DNA of 14,867 nucleotides, from contig CALESE010000083.1 of NCBI GenBank assembly GCA_937907205.1, forward strand, positions 1 to 14,867, given 5' to 3'. The translations under genes were made by a program, and so were the position numbers. This document shows positions 7,096-13,763 of this stretch, one piece after another; within the stretch, counting starts at the first letter, position 1, and each line of letters starts with the position of its first letter. Under the pieces are notes generated by a model. The model did no database searches. It was not told where the DNA came from and saw only the letters and a program-made list of their open reading frames with translations. This DNA is from an uncultured Romboutsia sp. (GTDB lineage: Bacteria > Bacillota > Clostridia > Peptostreptococcales > Peptostreptococcaceae).

Positions 7096-8109
7096 TTATT
7101 TAGTTTCCTTTCTTACAAGATATATGAATACTGGAACGCCTAAAAGTGCTGTTAATGAGCCTATCGGTGTTTCAAATGGTGGATTTATCATCCTTGCAAT
7201 AATATCGCTGTATACTAATAGTATTGACCCTAATACTAATGAACAAGGAATTATATATTTGTAATCTGCTCCAACTATAGACTTTACAATTTGTGGTACT
7301 ATAAGACCAACAAATACTATATTACCCGCTACCGCTACTGATGAACCTGCTAATAATATTACCAACATTAAACATATGAATCTTACTAAATTTGTTTTTT
7401 GACCTAGTCCTATAGCTACTTCCTCGCCCAAACTTAATATAGTTATTTTAGGAGCCATTATCATAGCTAATATTGTAGATAAACCTCCTACTATAAAAAG
7501 TAACTTTACACCTTCCCATTTTGCACTTGTAAGCCCTCCTGATATCCAGAAGCTTAATTGTTGTGATAAATTAAAATACATTGATATAGCCATTGCTAAT
7601 GATACTAACAGCGTACCTAATGCAGTACCAGCTAGTGCTAGTTTTACAGGATCTACCTTACCTCTAGATTTAGAACTTACAAAATAAACTAATAACCCAC
7701 TAATACTTGATCCTAAAAATGCAAATATCATAAGTCCAAAACTTCCTAATGCAACTTTTGGAACTAATGTCTGCAATACTAAAGCTATTGCTATTGTAAA
7801 TGTCGCCCCTTGAGTTATACCCATAACTGACGGGTCTGCTATTGGATTTCTAGTTATACCCTGCATTATAGCTCCAGATACAGCTAAAAATCCACCTACT
7901 AATACTGCTGCTATGGCCCTTGGTAATCTTATATCTTTAACTATATTTGTATTTATGTCAACATTTGATGAAAATAAGCTTTGTATAGTTGTTGCAAAAC
8001 TCATATCATTTGCCCCTAGAGATATAGACAATAATACACCTAAAGTAAGTATAATAAGTCCAAATCCAACTAACAAATATGCTTTTTTCTTTTTATTCAA
8101 CTTTACCAT
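7096..8109 (-). CDS. fhuB: FhuB-type iron-siderophore ABC transporter permease
   Basis: FecCD/BtuC-family permease, also 337 residues and about ten helices, partner of the following gene. Key blocks: IRLPRAIAAVLVGGFLAVSG, then AIMQGITRNPIADPSVMGIT (around 60-105), the coupling segment GEEVAIGLGQKTNLVRFI, and GNIVFVGLIVPQIVKSIVG. Start ATG at 8109 with a perfect AGGAGG six bases upstream, the strongest ribosome binding site in the operon. A separate strong site fits with the hairpin at 8158-8191 lying just before this gene: the permease message may be made less often than fhuD but is still well initiated. Unlike E. coli FhuB, which fuses two permease units in one chain, the two units here are separate genes, as in Gram-positive fhu operons. 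Confidence 0.9.
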   Translation of the reverse strand: MVKLNKKKKAYLLVGFGLIILTLGVLLSISLGANDMSFATTIQSLFSSNVDINTNIVKDIRLPRAIAAVLVGGFLAVSGAIMQGITRNPIADPSVMGITQGATFTIAIALVLQTLVPKVALGSFGLMIFAFLGSSISGLLVYFVSSKSRGKVDPVKLALAGTALGTLLVSLAMAISMYFNLSQQLSFWISGGLTSAKWEGVKLLFIVGGLSTILAMIMAPKITILSLGEEVAIGLGQKTNLVRFICLMLVILLAGSSVAVAGNIVFVGLIVPQIVKSIVGADYKYIIPCSLVLGSILLVYSDIIARMINPPFETPIGSLTALLGVPVFIYLVRKETK

Positions 8110-8157
8110 TTTTTCCTCCTAATATTTATTAACTTAAAGTTACTAAAATATAAAATA

Positions 8158-8191
8158 AGGTGTGAAAAAATGTAAACATTATCTCACACCT
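8158..8191 (-). terminator. Hairpin between fhuD and fhuB, probable attenuator or mRNA-end stabiliser
   Basis: An eight-bp stem (AGGTGTGA at 8158-8165 with TCACACCT at 8184-8191) encloses an inner five-bp AATGT/ACATT stem. On the minus strand it is followed by a T-rich but interrupted tail (TTATTTTATATTTT). It lies 11 bases after the fhuD stop. A leaky terminator or 3' stabiliser here would make the binding protein in excess of the membrane parts, a common arrangement in such operons. Its function is inference. Confidence 0.6.
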
Positions 8192-8202
8192 ATATTGATC
8201 AA

Positions 8203-9138
8203 TTATTTTAATAAAGCATCTTTCATTTGCTCTAATAACATTTCTCTTCCTATTGGGTTATAACATTGAGTAAAGTATGGTATAGCATCAAGTATTGTTG
8301 CATTTCCTTCTTTAACAGCTCTTACTTGTGACCATACACTGCTATTATCTAAGTCTTTTTTATCAGACTCTGTAGCTATAGCTACTATATGATCTGCATC
8401 TATCTTAGTTAAACCTTCCATAGTAACTGTTGGTAATGTTATACTATCTTGTTCTGGCATATTTTCAGGTCTAGATAACTTCATATCATCATTTATTATT
8501 GTTCCTATACCTGCATTACTAAATACCATGAAGCTTCCTGATGTTGATAGTACTGGTAAGTATGTTTGTTGTCCATTTTTAGCTATTACTTCTTTACCCA
8601 TTTTTTCTGCTTTTTCATCATATTTTTTTAACCATTCGTTTGCAACATCTTCTTTTTCAAATAATTTAGCTACATCAACCACTTTATCTCTCCAATCATT
8701 TGCATAATCTTTCATCATAACTACTGGAGCAATTTCTTTTAATTGATCATATATTTTTTCTTGTCTTTGACTCATTATTATTAAGTCTGGATTTAATGAT
8801 AAAATAGCTTCCATATCCATAGTATCCATCATAGAATGCCCAACTATTTTTGTTCCTTCTAATTGATCAGCTATGTATGATGAGAATTTATCAGTATCAT
8901 AAGAATCAACATTTGCTGTTCCCACTGGCTTTTTACCAACTATTAATAGTTCTTCAGTAGATCCTGATATATCTACTATTCTTTGTGGATCAGCTGGTAT
9001 TTCAACTTCTCCTTTTATACTTTGAACCTTTCTTGTTTCATGGCTAGATTCATTTATATTTTTACTTGAACATCCACTTAAAACACCCATAGTTAAAATT
9101 GATGTTAAAAGTAATGCTAATGACTTTTTCTTTAACAT
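8203..9138 (-). CDS. fhuD: FhuD-type iron-siderophore-binding lipoprotein
   Basis: Substrate-binding protein of 311 residues that captures a ferric siderophore outside the cell and hands it to the FhuB-FhuG channel. Residues 1-22 are a lipoprotein signal (LKKKS, hydrophobic core, LSGC) with the lipidated Cys at 23, giving membrane anchoring in a Gram-positive cell. The rest is a class III periplasmic-binding fold (PF01497 type): GEVEIPADPQRIVDISGSTEELLIVGKKPVG, then MEAILSLNPDLIIMS, a long central helix, and the C-terminal WSQVRAVKEGNATILDAIPY block, then CYNPIGREMLLEQM. Start ATG at 9138 with AGGAGG seven bases upstream. First gene of the iron operon, directly behind the Fur-type operator. 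The precise siderophore is not readable from the sequence. Confidence 0.9.
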   Translation of the reverse strand: MLKKKSLALLLTSILTMGVLSGCSSKNINESSHETRKVQSIKGEVEIPADPQRIVDISGSTEELLIVGKKPVGTANVDSYDTDKFSSYIADQLEGTKIVGHSMMDTMDMEAILSLNPDLIIMSQRQEKIYDQLKEIAPVVMMKDYANDWRDKVVDVAKLFEKEDVANEWLKKYDEKAEKMGKEVIAKNGQQTYLPVLSTSGSFMVFSNAGIGTIINDDMKLSRPENMPEQDSITLPTVTMEGLTKIDADHIVAIATESDKKDLDNSSVWSQVRAVKEGNATILDAIPYFTQCYNPIGREMLLEQMKDALLK

Positions 9139-9169
9139 GAATTGTCCTCCTAATTGTTTTTTATTTATA

Positions 9170-9188
9170 ATTGATATTAATTATCAAT
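9170..9188 (-). promoter_or_regulatory. Fur box at fhuD
   Basis: ATTGATATTAATTATCAAT is a 19-base inverted repeat (ATTGATA/TATCAAT). Its 15-base core TGATATTAATTATCA differs at one position from the 7-1-7 Fur consensus TGATAATNATTATCA. It starts about ten bases downstream of the -10 box and so covers the expected transcription start, where Fur with iron would block transcription. The match to Fur is established motif knowledge; binding is inferred. Confidence 0.85.
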
Positions 9189-9198
9189 TTGTACTTTT

Positions 9199-9226
9199 AT
9201 TATATCATCTATTTTATTTAAGTCAA
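9199..9226 (-). promoter_or_regulatory. Sigma-A-type promoter of the fhuDBGC-MATE operon
   Basis: On the minus strand TTGACT (9226-9221), 16-base spacer, TATAAT (9204-9199). Close to consensus in both boxes. Expected start near 9192, inside or at the edge of the Fur box, with a leader of about 54 bases before fhuD. Confidence 0.83.
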
Positions 9227-9345
9227 TATTTTTATAAAAAAAATAAATATTTTCATAAAATATATTATATATTCCCCTATATTTTACATAAAATATCCTA
9301 TAAAACAATATTTTGTCCTACATTTTTTACATATTTTTGCATAAT

Positions 9346-9375
9346 AAAAGACCTAGATTAAAATCTAGATCTTTT
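9346..9375 (-). terminator. Rho-independent terminator after nagB
   Basis: A 12-bp stem (9346-9357 with 9364-9375) and a TTAAAA loop. On the minus strand the single imperfect pair is a G-U wobble, whereas on the plus strand it would be a C-A mismatch. A T-rich tail follows on the minus side (CTTTTATTATG). This supports termination of the nag operon ending at 9391 and separates it from the fhu promoter. Confidence 0.82.
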
Positions 9376-9390
9376 ACTTCATATATTATA

Positions 9391-10140
9391 TTAAACTAGC
9401 TTATAGTCTTCTGGATTTAATTTGCTAGCAGCTGCTTCATCTAATATTAACACTATATCATTATGAAATTGTAATATTGAAGCAGGAACTTCTGGTGTAA
9501 CTTTACCATGAACAGTATTGTATATAGCTTCTGCTTTTCCTTCTCCACAAGCTAATAGCATTATTTTTCTAGCTTTAAATATAGACCCTGTTCCCATTGT
9601 TATAGCTTTTTTAGGTACATCTTCTATTGTTTCAAAGAATCTTGCATTTGCTTCTATCGTACTTTCTTTTAGGTCTACTAAGTGTGTTCCTCTTTCAAAG
9701 TTAATAGTTGGTTCATTAAAACCTATATGTGCATTGTGACCTATACCTAAAACCTGTATATCTATACCACCTGAGTCTTTTATAAAGTTATCATATCTTT
9801 CACATTCAGATTCTATATCTTTAACCATACCATTTGGTATATGTATATTTTCTTTTTTAACATTTATATGATTAAATAGATTTTCATGCATAAAATAATG
9901 ATAACTCTGAGAATTAGTTATAGGTAATTGATAGTATTCATCTAAGTTAAATGTAGTTACCTCACTAAAATCAATTAAACTATTTTTGTACATATTAACT
10001 AATTCTTTGTACATACCCATAGGAGTGCTACCTGTAGCTAATCCTAATACTGAATTAGGCCTTAATGTTACTTGACTTAATATCATTTGTGCTGCTTTTT
10101 TACTCATATCTTCATAATTTTTACATACTAATATTCTCAT
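9391..10140 (-). CDS. nagB: Glucosamine-6-phosphate deaminase
   Basis: Converts glucosamine-6-phosphate to fructose-6-phosphate and ammonia, feeding amino sugars into glycolysis. 249 residues, the length of the Gram-positive form; it lacks the longer C-terminus of the allosteric E. coli enzyme (266). Motifs: phosphate-binding GLATGSTPMGMYKEL (33-47), FNLDEYYQL with catalytic Asp67, and GIGHNAHIGFNEP (132-144) with His138 and Glu143 of the catalytic set. Where E. coli has Asp141 there is Asn136, as in the B. subtilis and streptococcal enzymes, so this is a subfamily trait and not a defect. Start ATG with AGGGGG seven bases upstream, 17 bases after nagA and presumably co-transcribed. Confidence 0.97.
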   Translation of the reverse strand: MRILVCKNYEDMSKKAAQMILSQVTLRPNSVLGLATGSTPMGMYKELVNMYKNSLIDFSEVTTFNLDEYYQLPITNSQSYHYFMHENLFNHINVKKENIHIPNGMVKDIESECERYDNFIKDSGGIDIQVLGIGHNAHIGFNEPTINFERGTHLVDLKESTIEANARFFETIEDVPKKAITMGTGSIFKARKIMLLACGEGKAEAIYNTVHGKVTPEVPASILQFHNDIVLILDEAAASKLNPEDYKLV

Positions 10141-10157
10141 ATTTTTCCCCCTAAGTA

Positions 10158-11288
10158 TTACTTTTTATATACAATTTTTCCTTTGTTAATAGTCATATAA
10201 CAATTTACATCTTCATCAATAAGTGTTATATCTGCATCTTTTCCAATTTCTATACTACCTTTAGTCTTATCAATACCTATTGATTTAGCTGGATTTATAG
10301 CTGCAAGTCTTACAACCTTTCTCATATCTAAATCCGTATTATTTAAAAAGTTATATACCATCTTATTAAGTGGCATCACACTACCTGCTAAAGATCCACT
10401 TTCAAGTCTAGCTTGACTATCTTTAACGATAACTTTTTGACCACCTAAAGAATATTCACCATCTTCAAGTCCACCAGCCTCGATAGAATCTGTTACAAGT
10501 ATTATTTTATCTTCACCTTTATTATCTAATATAAATTGGAATAAATCTTTACTTATATGAATTTTATCTGCTATTATCTCACAATATACATCACTTGTAA
10601 GACCTGCACCTACAACACCTGGATTTCTATGGTTTAAAGGAGTCATTCCATTAAATAAATGTGTTATATTTCTTGCGCCTAAATTTATAGCTTCTCTTGC
10701 TTGTTTAAATGTAGCTTTGCTATGACCTATTGATAAAGCTATATCTGTATTTTTAACAACTTCTTTTGTAAACTCAAAGTTTTCATCTTGTTCTGGAGCA
10801 TAAGTTATAACTTTTATAACATCTTTATATTTTTCTACAAATTCATAGCTTGGATTTATTATAAATGCTTCATTTTGAGCCCCTTTATATTTTTGATTTA
10901 TAAATGGACCTTCTAAATGAGCTCCTAATATTTCTGCTCTACCTTCTCCACATCCCATTAAATCTTTAACTGCATCTAATGCATTGTATACAGATTCTTT
11001 GTCCATTGTCATAGTTGTTGCTAAAAACGAAGTTACTCCATGTCTAACTATAGATTTTGCTATTGTTGTTATAGCCTCTTCCGTTGCATCCATAGTATCT
11101 CTTCCCATATTTCCATGTATATGTATATCTACAAATCCAGGAGATACATATTTACCTTGTACATCTATTATCTCACAATTATTTGGAGCTTCATCTAATA
11201 TATCTACTATCTTCTCATCAAAAACTAATACTTTATTTTCTAATATTTCATTTTCTAATATTATTTTTCCATTAATTATACATTTCAT
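10158..11288 (-). CDS. nagA: N-acetylglucosamine-6-phosphate deacetylase
   Basis: Removes acetate from N-acetylglucosamine-6-phosphate, producing the substrate of NagB. 376 residues from the ATG, typical length. Amidohydrolase-fold motifs, numbered from that ATG: PGFVDIHIHGNMGRDTMD (50-67), HLEGPF with metal-binding Glu126, SIGHSKATF with His189, THLFNGMTPLNHRNPG with His210, and LVTDSIEAGG with catalytic Asp267. The C-terminal ADITLIDEDVNCYMTINKGKIVY strand belongs to the small beta-sandwich domain. The ATG at 11288 is preferred over the GTG three codons earlier (11297): AGGTGAG sits five bases before the ATG and overlaps the gntR stop, so the two genes are closely coupled. Confidence 0.96.
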   Translation of the reverse strand: MKCIINGKIILENEILENKVLVFDEKIVDILDEAPNNCEIIDVQGKYVSPGFVDIHIHGNMGRDTMDATEEAITTIAKSIVRHGVTSFLATTMTMDKESVYNALDAVKDLMGCGEGRAEILGAHLEGPFINQKYKGAQNEAFIINPSYEFVEKYKDVIKVITYAPEQDENFEFTKEVVKNTDIALSIGHSKATFKQAREAINLGARNITHLFNGMTPLNHRNPGVVGAGLTSDVYCEIIADKIHISKDLFQFILDNKGEDKIILVTDSIEAGGLEDGEYSLGGQKVIVKDSQARLESGSLAGSVMPLNKMVYNFLNNTDLDMRKVVRLAAINPAKSIGIDKTKGSIEIGKDADITLIDEDVNCYMTINKGKIVYKK

Positions 11289-11297
11289 ATTACTCAC

Positions 11298-12032
11298 CTA
11301 CTCACTTAATATTAATTCGTATTGGAATTTATCACTTCTAAATACTGATATAGTATATTCTATAGGTTCTCCTTTTATGTTATATGAATTTCTTTGTATC
11401 TTAAGGGCTAATGAACCATATTCAGCTTCTAATATACTACTTTCCTCTTCACGTAAAACTATAGGTTCTATTGTCTGTGTTGCTTTTGTAATTTTATGAT
11501 TATATACATCTTTAAGTATTTTATATAATGAATTGTTATCTATCATACATTGAGTAAAACCTTTGCAGACATCTTCTGATAAATAAACTACTTCTATTGC
11601 AAATGGTTCTCCATCTGTATACCTTAACCTAACAATTTTATATACATTTATCGAGTCATTATTTATTCCTAACTTTCTTTTTATTAATTCACTTGGTGAT
11701 TCCACTTCAAAAGATAATATATCAGTTTTTATATTTATACCTTTTTCTTTCATCACATCGGTAAATCCTTTTACATTTGAAAACTGATACTTTTTCTTAT
11801 TTTTTGATACGAAAGTTCCTTTACCTTGTACCCTATATAACAATCCTTCTGATACTAAATTAGAAATTGCTTTGTTTACTGTCATTCTACTTACATTTTG
11901 AATGATGCAAAGTTCCCTTTCAGGTATTATAGAATCTCCTTCTTTTAGGTCACCATTTTCTATCATTTCTCTTATTATAGAGCTAAGCTGAGTATGTATA
12001 GGTACAATACTATCTTTGTTTACTAGTTTCAT
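11298..12032 (-). CDS. nagR: GntR/HutC-family regulator of amino-sugar use (NagR/YvoA-like)
   Basis: Transcription factor of 244 residues. Residues 1-75 form a GntR winged helix-turn-helix (VPIHTQLSSIIREMIENGDL, then KEGDSIIPERELCIIQNVSR and MTVNKAISNLVSEGLLYRVQ, then GKGTF). About 95-240 form the UTRA effector domain found in NagR, DasR and YvoA, which binds phosphorylated amino sugars such as GlcN-6-P or GlcNAc-6-P. First gene of the nagR-nagA-nagB transcript. The dre-like palindrome at 12050-12071 at its own promoter supports negative autoregulation relieved by the sugar phosphate. Start ATG with AAAGGTAGTGA upstream. The nagR name rests on motif, operon and operator together. Confidence 0.9.
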   Translation of the reverse strand: MKLVNKDSIVPIHTQLSSIIREMIENGDLKEGDSIIPERELCIIQNVSRMTVNKAISNLVSEGLLYRVQGKGTFVSKNKKKYQFSNVKGFTDVMKEKGINIKTDILSFEVESPSELIKRKLGINNDSINVYKIVRLRYTDGEPFAIEVVYLSEDVCKGFTQCMIDNNSLYKILKDVYNHKITKATQTIEPIVLREEESSILEAEYGSLALKIQRNSYNIKGEPIEYTISVFRSDKFQYELILSE

Positions 12033-12049
12033 TAATTCACTACCTTTTC

Positions 12050-12071
12050 ATAATTGGTATATACCAATTAT
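12050..12071. promoter_or_regulatory. NagR/DasR-type operator palindrome
   Basis: A perfect 22-bp inverted repeat; the central 20 bases are TAATTGGTATATACCAATTA. The core ATTGGTATATACCAAT fits the known NagR/YvoA/DasR (dre) pattern of TGGT-N4-ACCA. It overlaps the last five bases of the -10 box and the expected start of the gntR-nagA-nagB transcript, so occupancy should block RNA polymerase. Confidence 0.88.
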
Positions 12072-12096
12072 AACTCATTGTATATATTTTTATCAA
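12067..12096 (-). promoter_or_regulatory. Promoter of the nagR-nagA-nagB operon
   Basis: On the minus strand TTGATA (12096-12091), 18-base spacer, TATAAT (12072-12067). The -10 box is embedded in the edge of the operator palindrome. Expected start near 12060, with a leader of about 28 bases. Confidence 0.72.
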
Positions 12097-12206
12097 TAGT
12101 TTCATTAAATTATCAATAAAAATATTTCTATATTATATATTTCTTAGATATGATATTATATTAAATTATAACTATGTAATAATAACAACTAAGGAGATGA
12201 TACATT

Positions 12207-13046
12207 TTGATAAAAATAGGTGATTATAATACACTTGAAGTTAAAAGAAAAACCAACTTTGGTTATTTTTTAGATGTTAAAACTAACAACTCTAAAGATG
12301 ATATATTACTTCATAATAGATTGGTAGGAAAAAATAAAGTAGAAGTTGGAGATAAAGTAAATGCTTTTATTTATAAAGACTCAGAAGATAGACCTTCAGC
12401 AACTTTAATATATCCTAAAGCAACAGTTGGGCAAATAGCTTATCTTAAAGTAGTTGCTCATACTAAAATTGGTAGCTTTATAGATATAGGATTGCCAAAA
12501 GATATATTAGTACCGTTTAAAGCTAAAACTTATGAATTAGAAAAAGGACATAGATATCCATTCTACATATACTTAGACAAAACTGGAAGACTTGCTGCTA
12601 CTACAGATATTGACCAATATTTAACTACAGATCATGAGTACAATATAGGAGATAGTGTAACTGGAGTAGTTTACGGCTTCCAAACTAATAATTCTGCTAT
12701 GGTTTGTGTAGATAATAAATATGCTGGAGTAATACTTCATAATGAATATTTTGAAGACTTAAAAATTGGTGATGAATTAAATCTAAAAGTAATAAAAATA
12801 TATGAAGATGATAAATTAGGTCTTACTCCAAGACAAGATAGAAAAGAAGAATTGGATATACTAGAGAATAAAATATTAAGCTATCTAGAAGGTGCCGATG
12901 ATTCTATGAGATTTAATGATAAATCTACTCCAGATGAAATTGCTAAAGTATTTAACTCTAGTAAGAAAAACTTCAAGCGTGCACTTGGTGTGTTAATGAA
13001 GAAAAACTTAATAAGTCAAGATGAAAATGGAACATACTTAAAATAA
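12207..13046 (+). CDS. cvfB: CvfB/YitL family S1-domain RNA-binding protein
   Basis: Cytoplasmic RNA-binding protein of 279 residues, the only plus-strand gene here. Three consecutive S1-like beta-barrels are visible at about residues 1-65 (KIGDYNTLEVKRKTNFGYFL, then LHNRLVGKNKVEVGDKV), 72-135 (VGQIAYLKVVAHTKIGSFID) and 145-210 (NIGDSVTGVVYGFQTNNSAM, then VILHNEYFEDLKIGDELNLK). A C-terminal winged helix follows (about 238-279, TPDEIAKVFNSSKKNFKRAL). This is the layout of S. aureus CvfB and B. subtilis YitL; CvfB affects expression of virulence genes there, but the molecular role is poorly defined. The start is TTG at 12207 behind AAGGAG; the first five residues then match the family start (MIKIG) and no ATG is near. 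It diverges from nagR and ends in its own terminator. Confidence 0.92.
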   Translation: MIKIGDYNTLEVKRKTNFGYFLDVKTNNSKDDILLHNRLVGKNKVEVGDKVNAFIYKDSEDRPSATLIYPKATVGQIAYLKVVAHTKIGSFIDIGLPKDILVPFKAKTYELEKGHRYPFYIYLDKTGRLAATTDIDQYLTTDHEYNIGDSVTGVVYGFQTNNSAMVCVDNKYAGVILHNEYFEDLKIGDELNLKVIKIYEDDKLGLTPRQDRKEELDILENKILSYLEGADDSMRFNDKSTPDEIAKVFNSSKKNFKRALGVLMKKNLISQDENGTYLK

Positions 13047-13072
13047 AAAACTAGTCAATTGACTAGTTTTTT
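13045..13072 (+). terminator. Bidirectional-looking terminator after cvfB
   Basis: A perfect 28-base palindrome: AAAAAACTAGTC at 13045-13056, AATT loop, complement at 13061-13072, ending in six T on the plus strand and six T on the minus strand. It begins within the cvfB stop codon. It terminates cvfB, and could also back up the ybaK terminator for transcripts arriving from the right. Confidence 0.92.
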
Positions 13073-13189
13073 ATTTCATATCATAATTTTCTATAGTTTT
13101 ATATATAGGTCCTTTAATGTCAATCATTACTCTCTATACTTATATATTTTATCGTCATAATAATACAAGTATATTATATTTTCATATAA

Positions 13190-13234
13190 AATGTAAGGCT
13201 ATTAAAGTTAATATAACCTTAATAGCCTTACATT
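13190..13234 (-). terminator. Long hairpin terminator after ybaK
   Basis: Twenty-base arms (13190-13209 and 13215-13234) with a five-base loop. The one imperfect pair is U-G on the minus strand but A-C on the plus strand, and a short T tract (ACATTTTATATG) follows on the minus side. It starts ten bases after the ybaK stop. No gene is seen between this hairpin and the cvfB terminator. Confidence 0.8.
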
Positions 13235-13244
13235 CTATATATAT

Positions 13245-13724
13245 TTATTTAATTATATTAACAAATTCACAATTTGTTATTTTTTCTAAATCATATGGAT
13301 TTATTTGAACTTGATATCCTATTTTTCCTCCACTAACAATTATATTATTCAATTCTTTAGCACTTTCATTGATAAAAGTTTTATATTGCTTTTTCATACC
13401 TATAGGAGAACAACCACCTCTTATATATCCAGTAAATTTATTTATATCATTTATATTTATCATAGACATATTTTTTTCTTTAGCTACAAATGCCGCTTTT
13501 TTCAAGTCTAAACTTTCATTTACTGGTATTACATAAACATATATATTTTTACTATTACCTTGTGCTACTAAAGTTTTATATACTTCTTTTTCATCTTTTC
13601 CAATTTGATGTGCTACTTCAACACCATCCACATGCTCTCCTTTTTTTACATTATATGAAAACATACTATAATCTATTTTATTTGAATCTAAAATTCTCAT
13701 TACATTTGTTTTTATCTTAGACAT
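13245..13724 (-). CDS. ybaK: Cys-tRNA(Pro)/Cys-tRNA(Cys) deacylase YbaK
   Basis: Trans-editing enzyme of 159 residues that removes cysteine wrongly attached to tRNA-Pro by prolyl-tRNA synthetase, protecting protein synthesis. The YbaK/EbsC fold is shown by VYKTLVAQG with Lys50, matching the essential Lys46 of the H. influenzae enzyme, by DLKKAAFVAKEKN (73-85) and by the GGCSPIGMKK loop (103-112), matching the family GG-SP-G motif. The C-terminal GKIGYQVQINPYDLEKIT is also typical. Start ATG with AGGAGGG four bases upstream. It lies 39 bases after the aminopeptidase gene on the same strand; I see no convincing promoter between them, so they may be co-transcribed. Confidence 0.93.
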   Translation of the reverse strand: MSKIKTNVMRILDSNKIDYSMFSYNVKKGEHVDGVEVAHQIGKDEKEVYKTLVAQGNSKNIYVYVIPVNESLDLKKAAFVAKEKNMSMININDINKFTGYIRGGCSPIGMKKQYKTFINESAKELNNIIVSGGKIGYQVQINPYDLEKITNCEFVNIIK

Positions 13725-13763
13725 AGACCCTCCTAAAACTAACTTTACTTATCTATACAAATA

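Noticed and set aside
9290..9318. AAAATAT/ATATTTT inverted repeat upstream of the fhuD promoter
   Set aside because: Short, purely A+T and expected by chance in such sequence; no T tract or loop that suggests a terminator or operator.
9391..10140. NagB with Asn at the position of E. coli catalytic-region Asp141, as a possible inactive enzyme
   Set aside because: Gram-positive active NagB enzymes such as that of B. subtilis share this Asn; the other catalytic residues are intact.
11289..11297. GTG at 11297 as the nagA start
   Set aside because: AGGTGAG includes this GTG and is spaced correctly for the ATG at 11288.
10984..11499. Plus-strand open reading frame of 171 codons opposite nagA and nagR
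   Set aside because: It spans the antisense of two recognised genes and has no domain or initiation signal.
12073..12206. Specific promoter for cvfB
   Set aside because: Several A+T-rich hexamer pairs are possible (for example TTAGAT with TATAAC) but none stands out, so no site is called.
13073..13189. Small RNA or small gene between the cvfB and ybaK terminators
   Set aside because: No promoter, ribosome binding site or stable extra structure beyond the two terminator hairpins.
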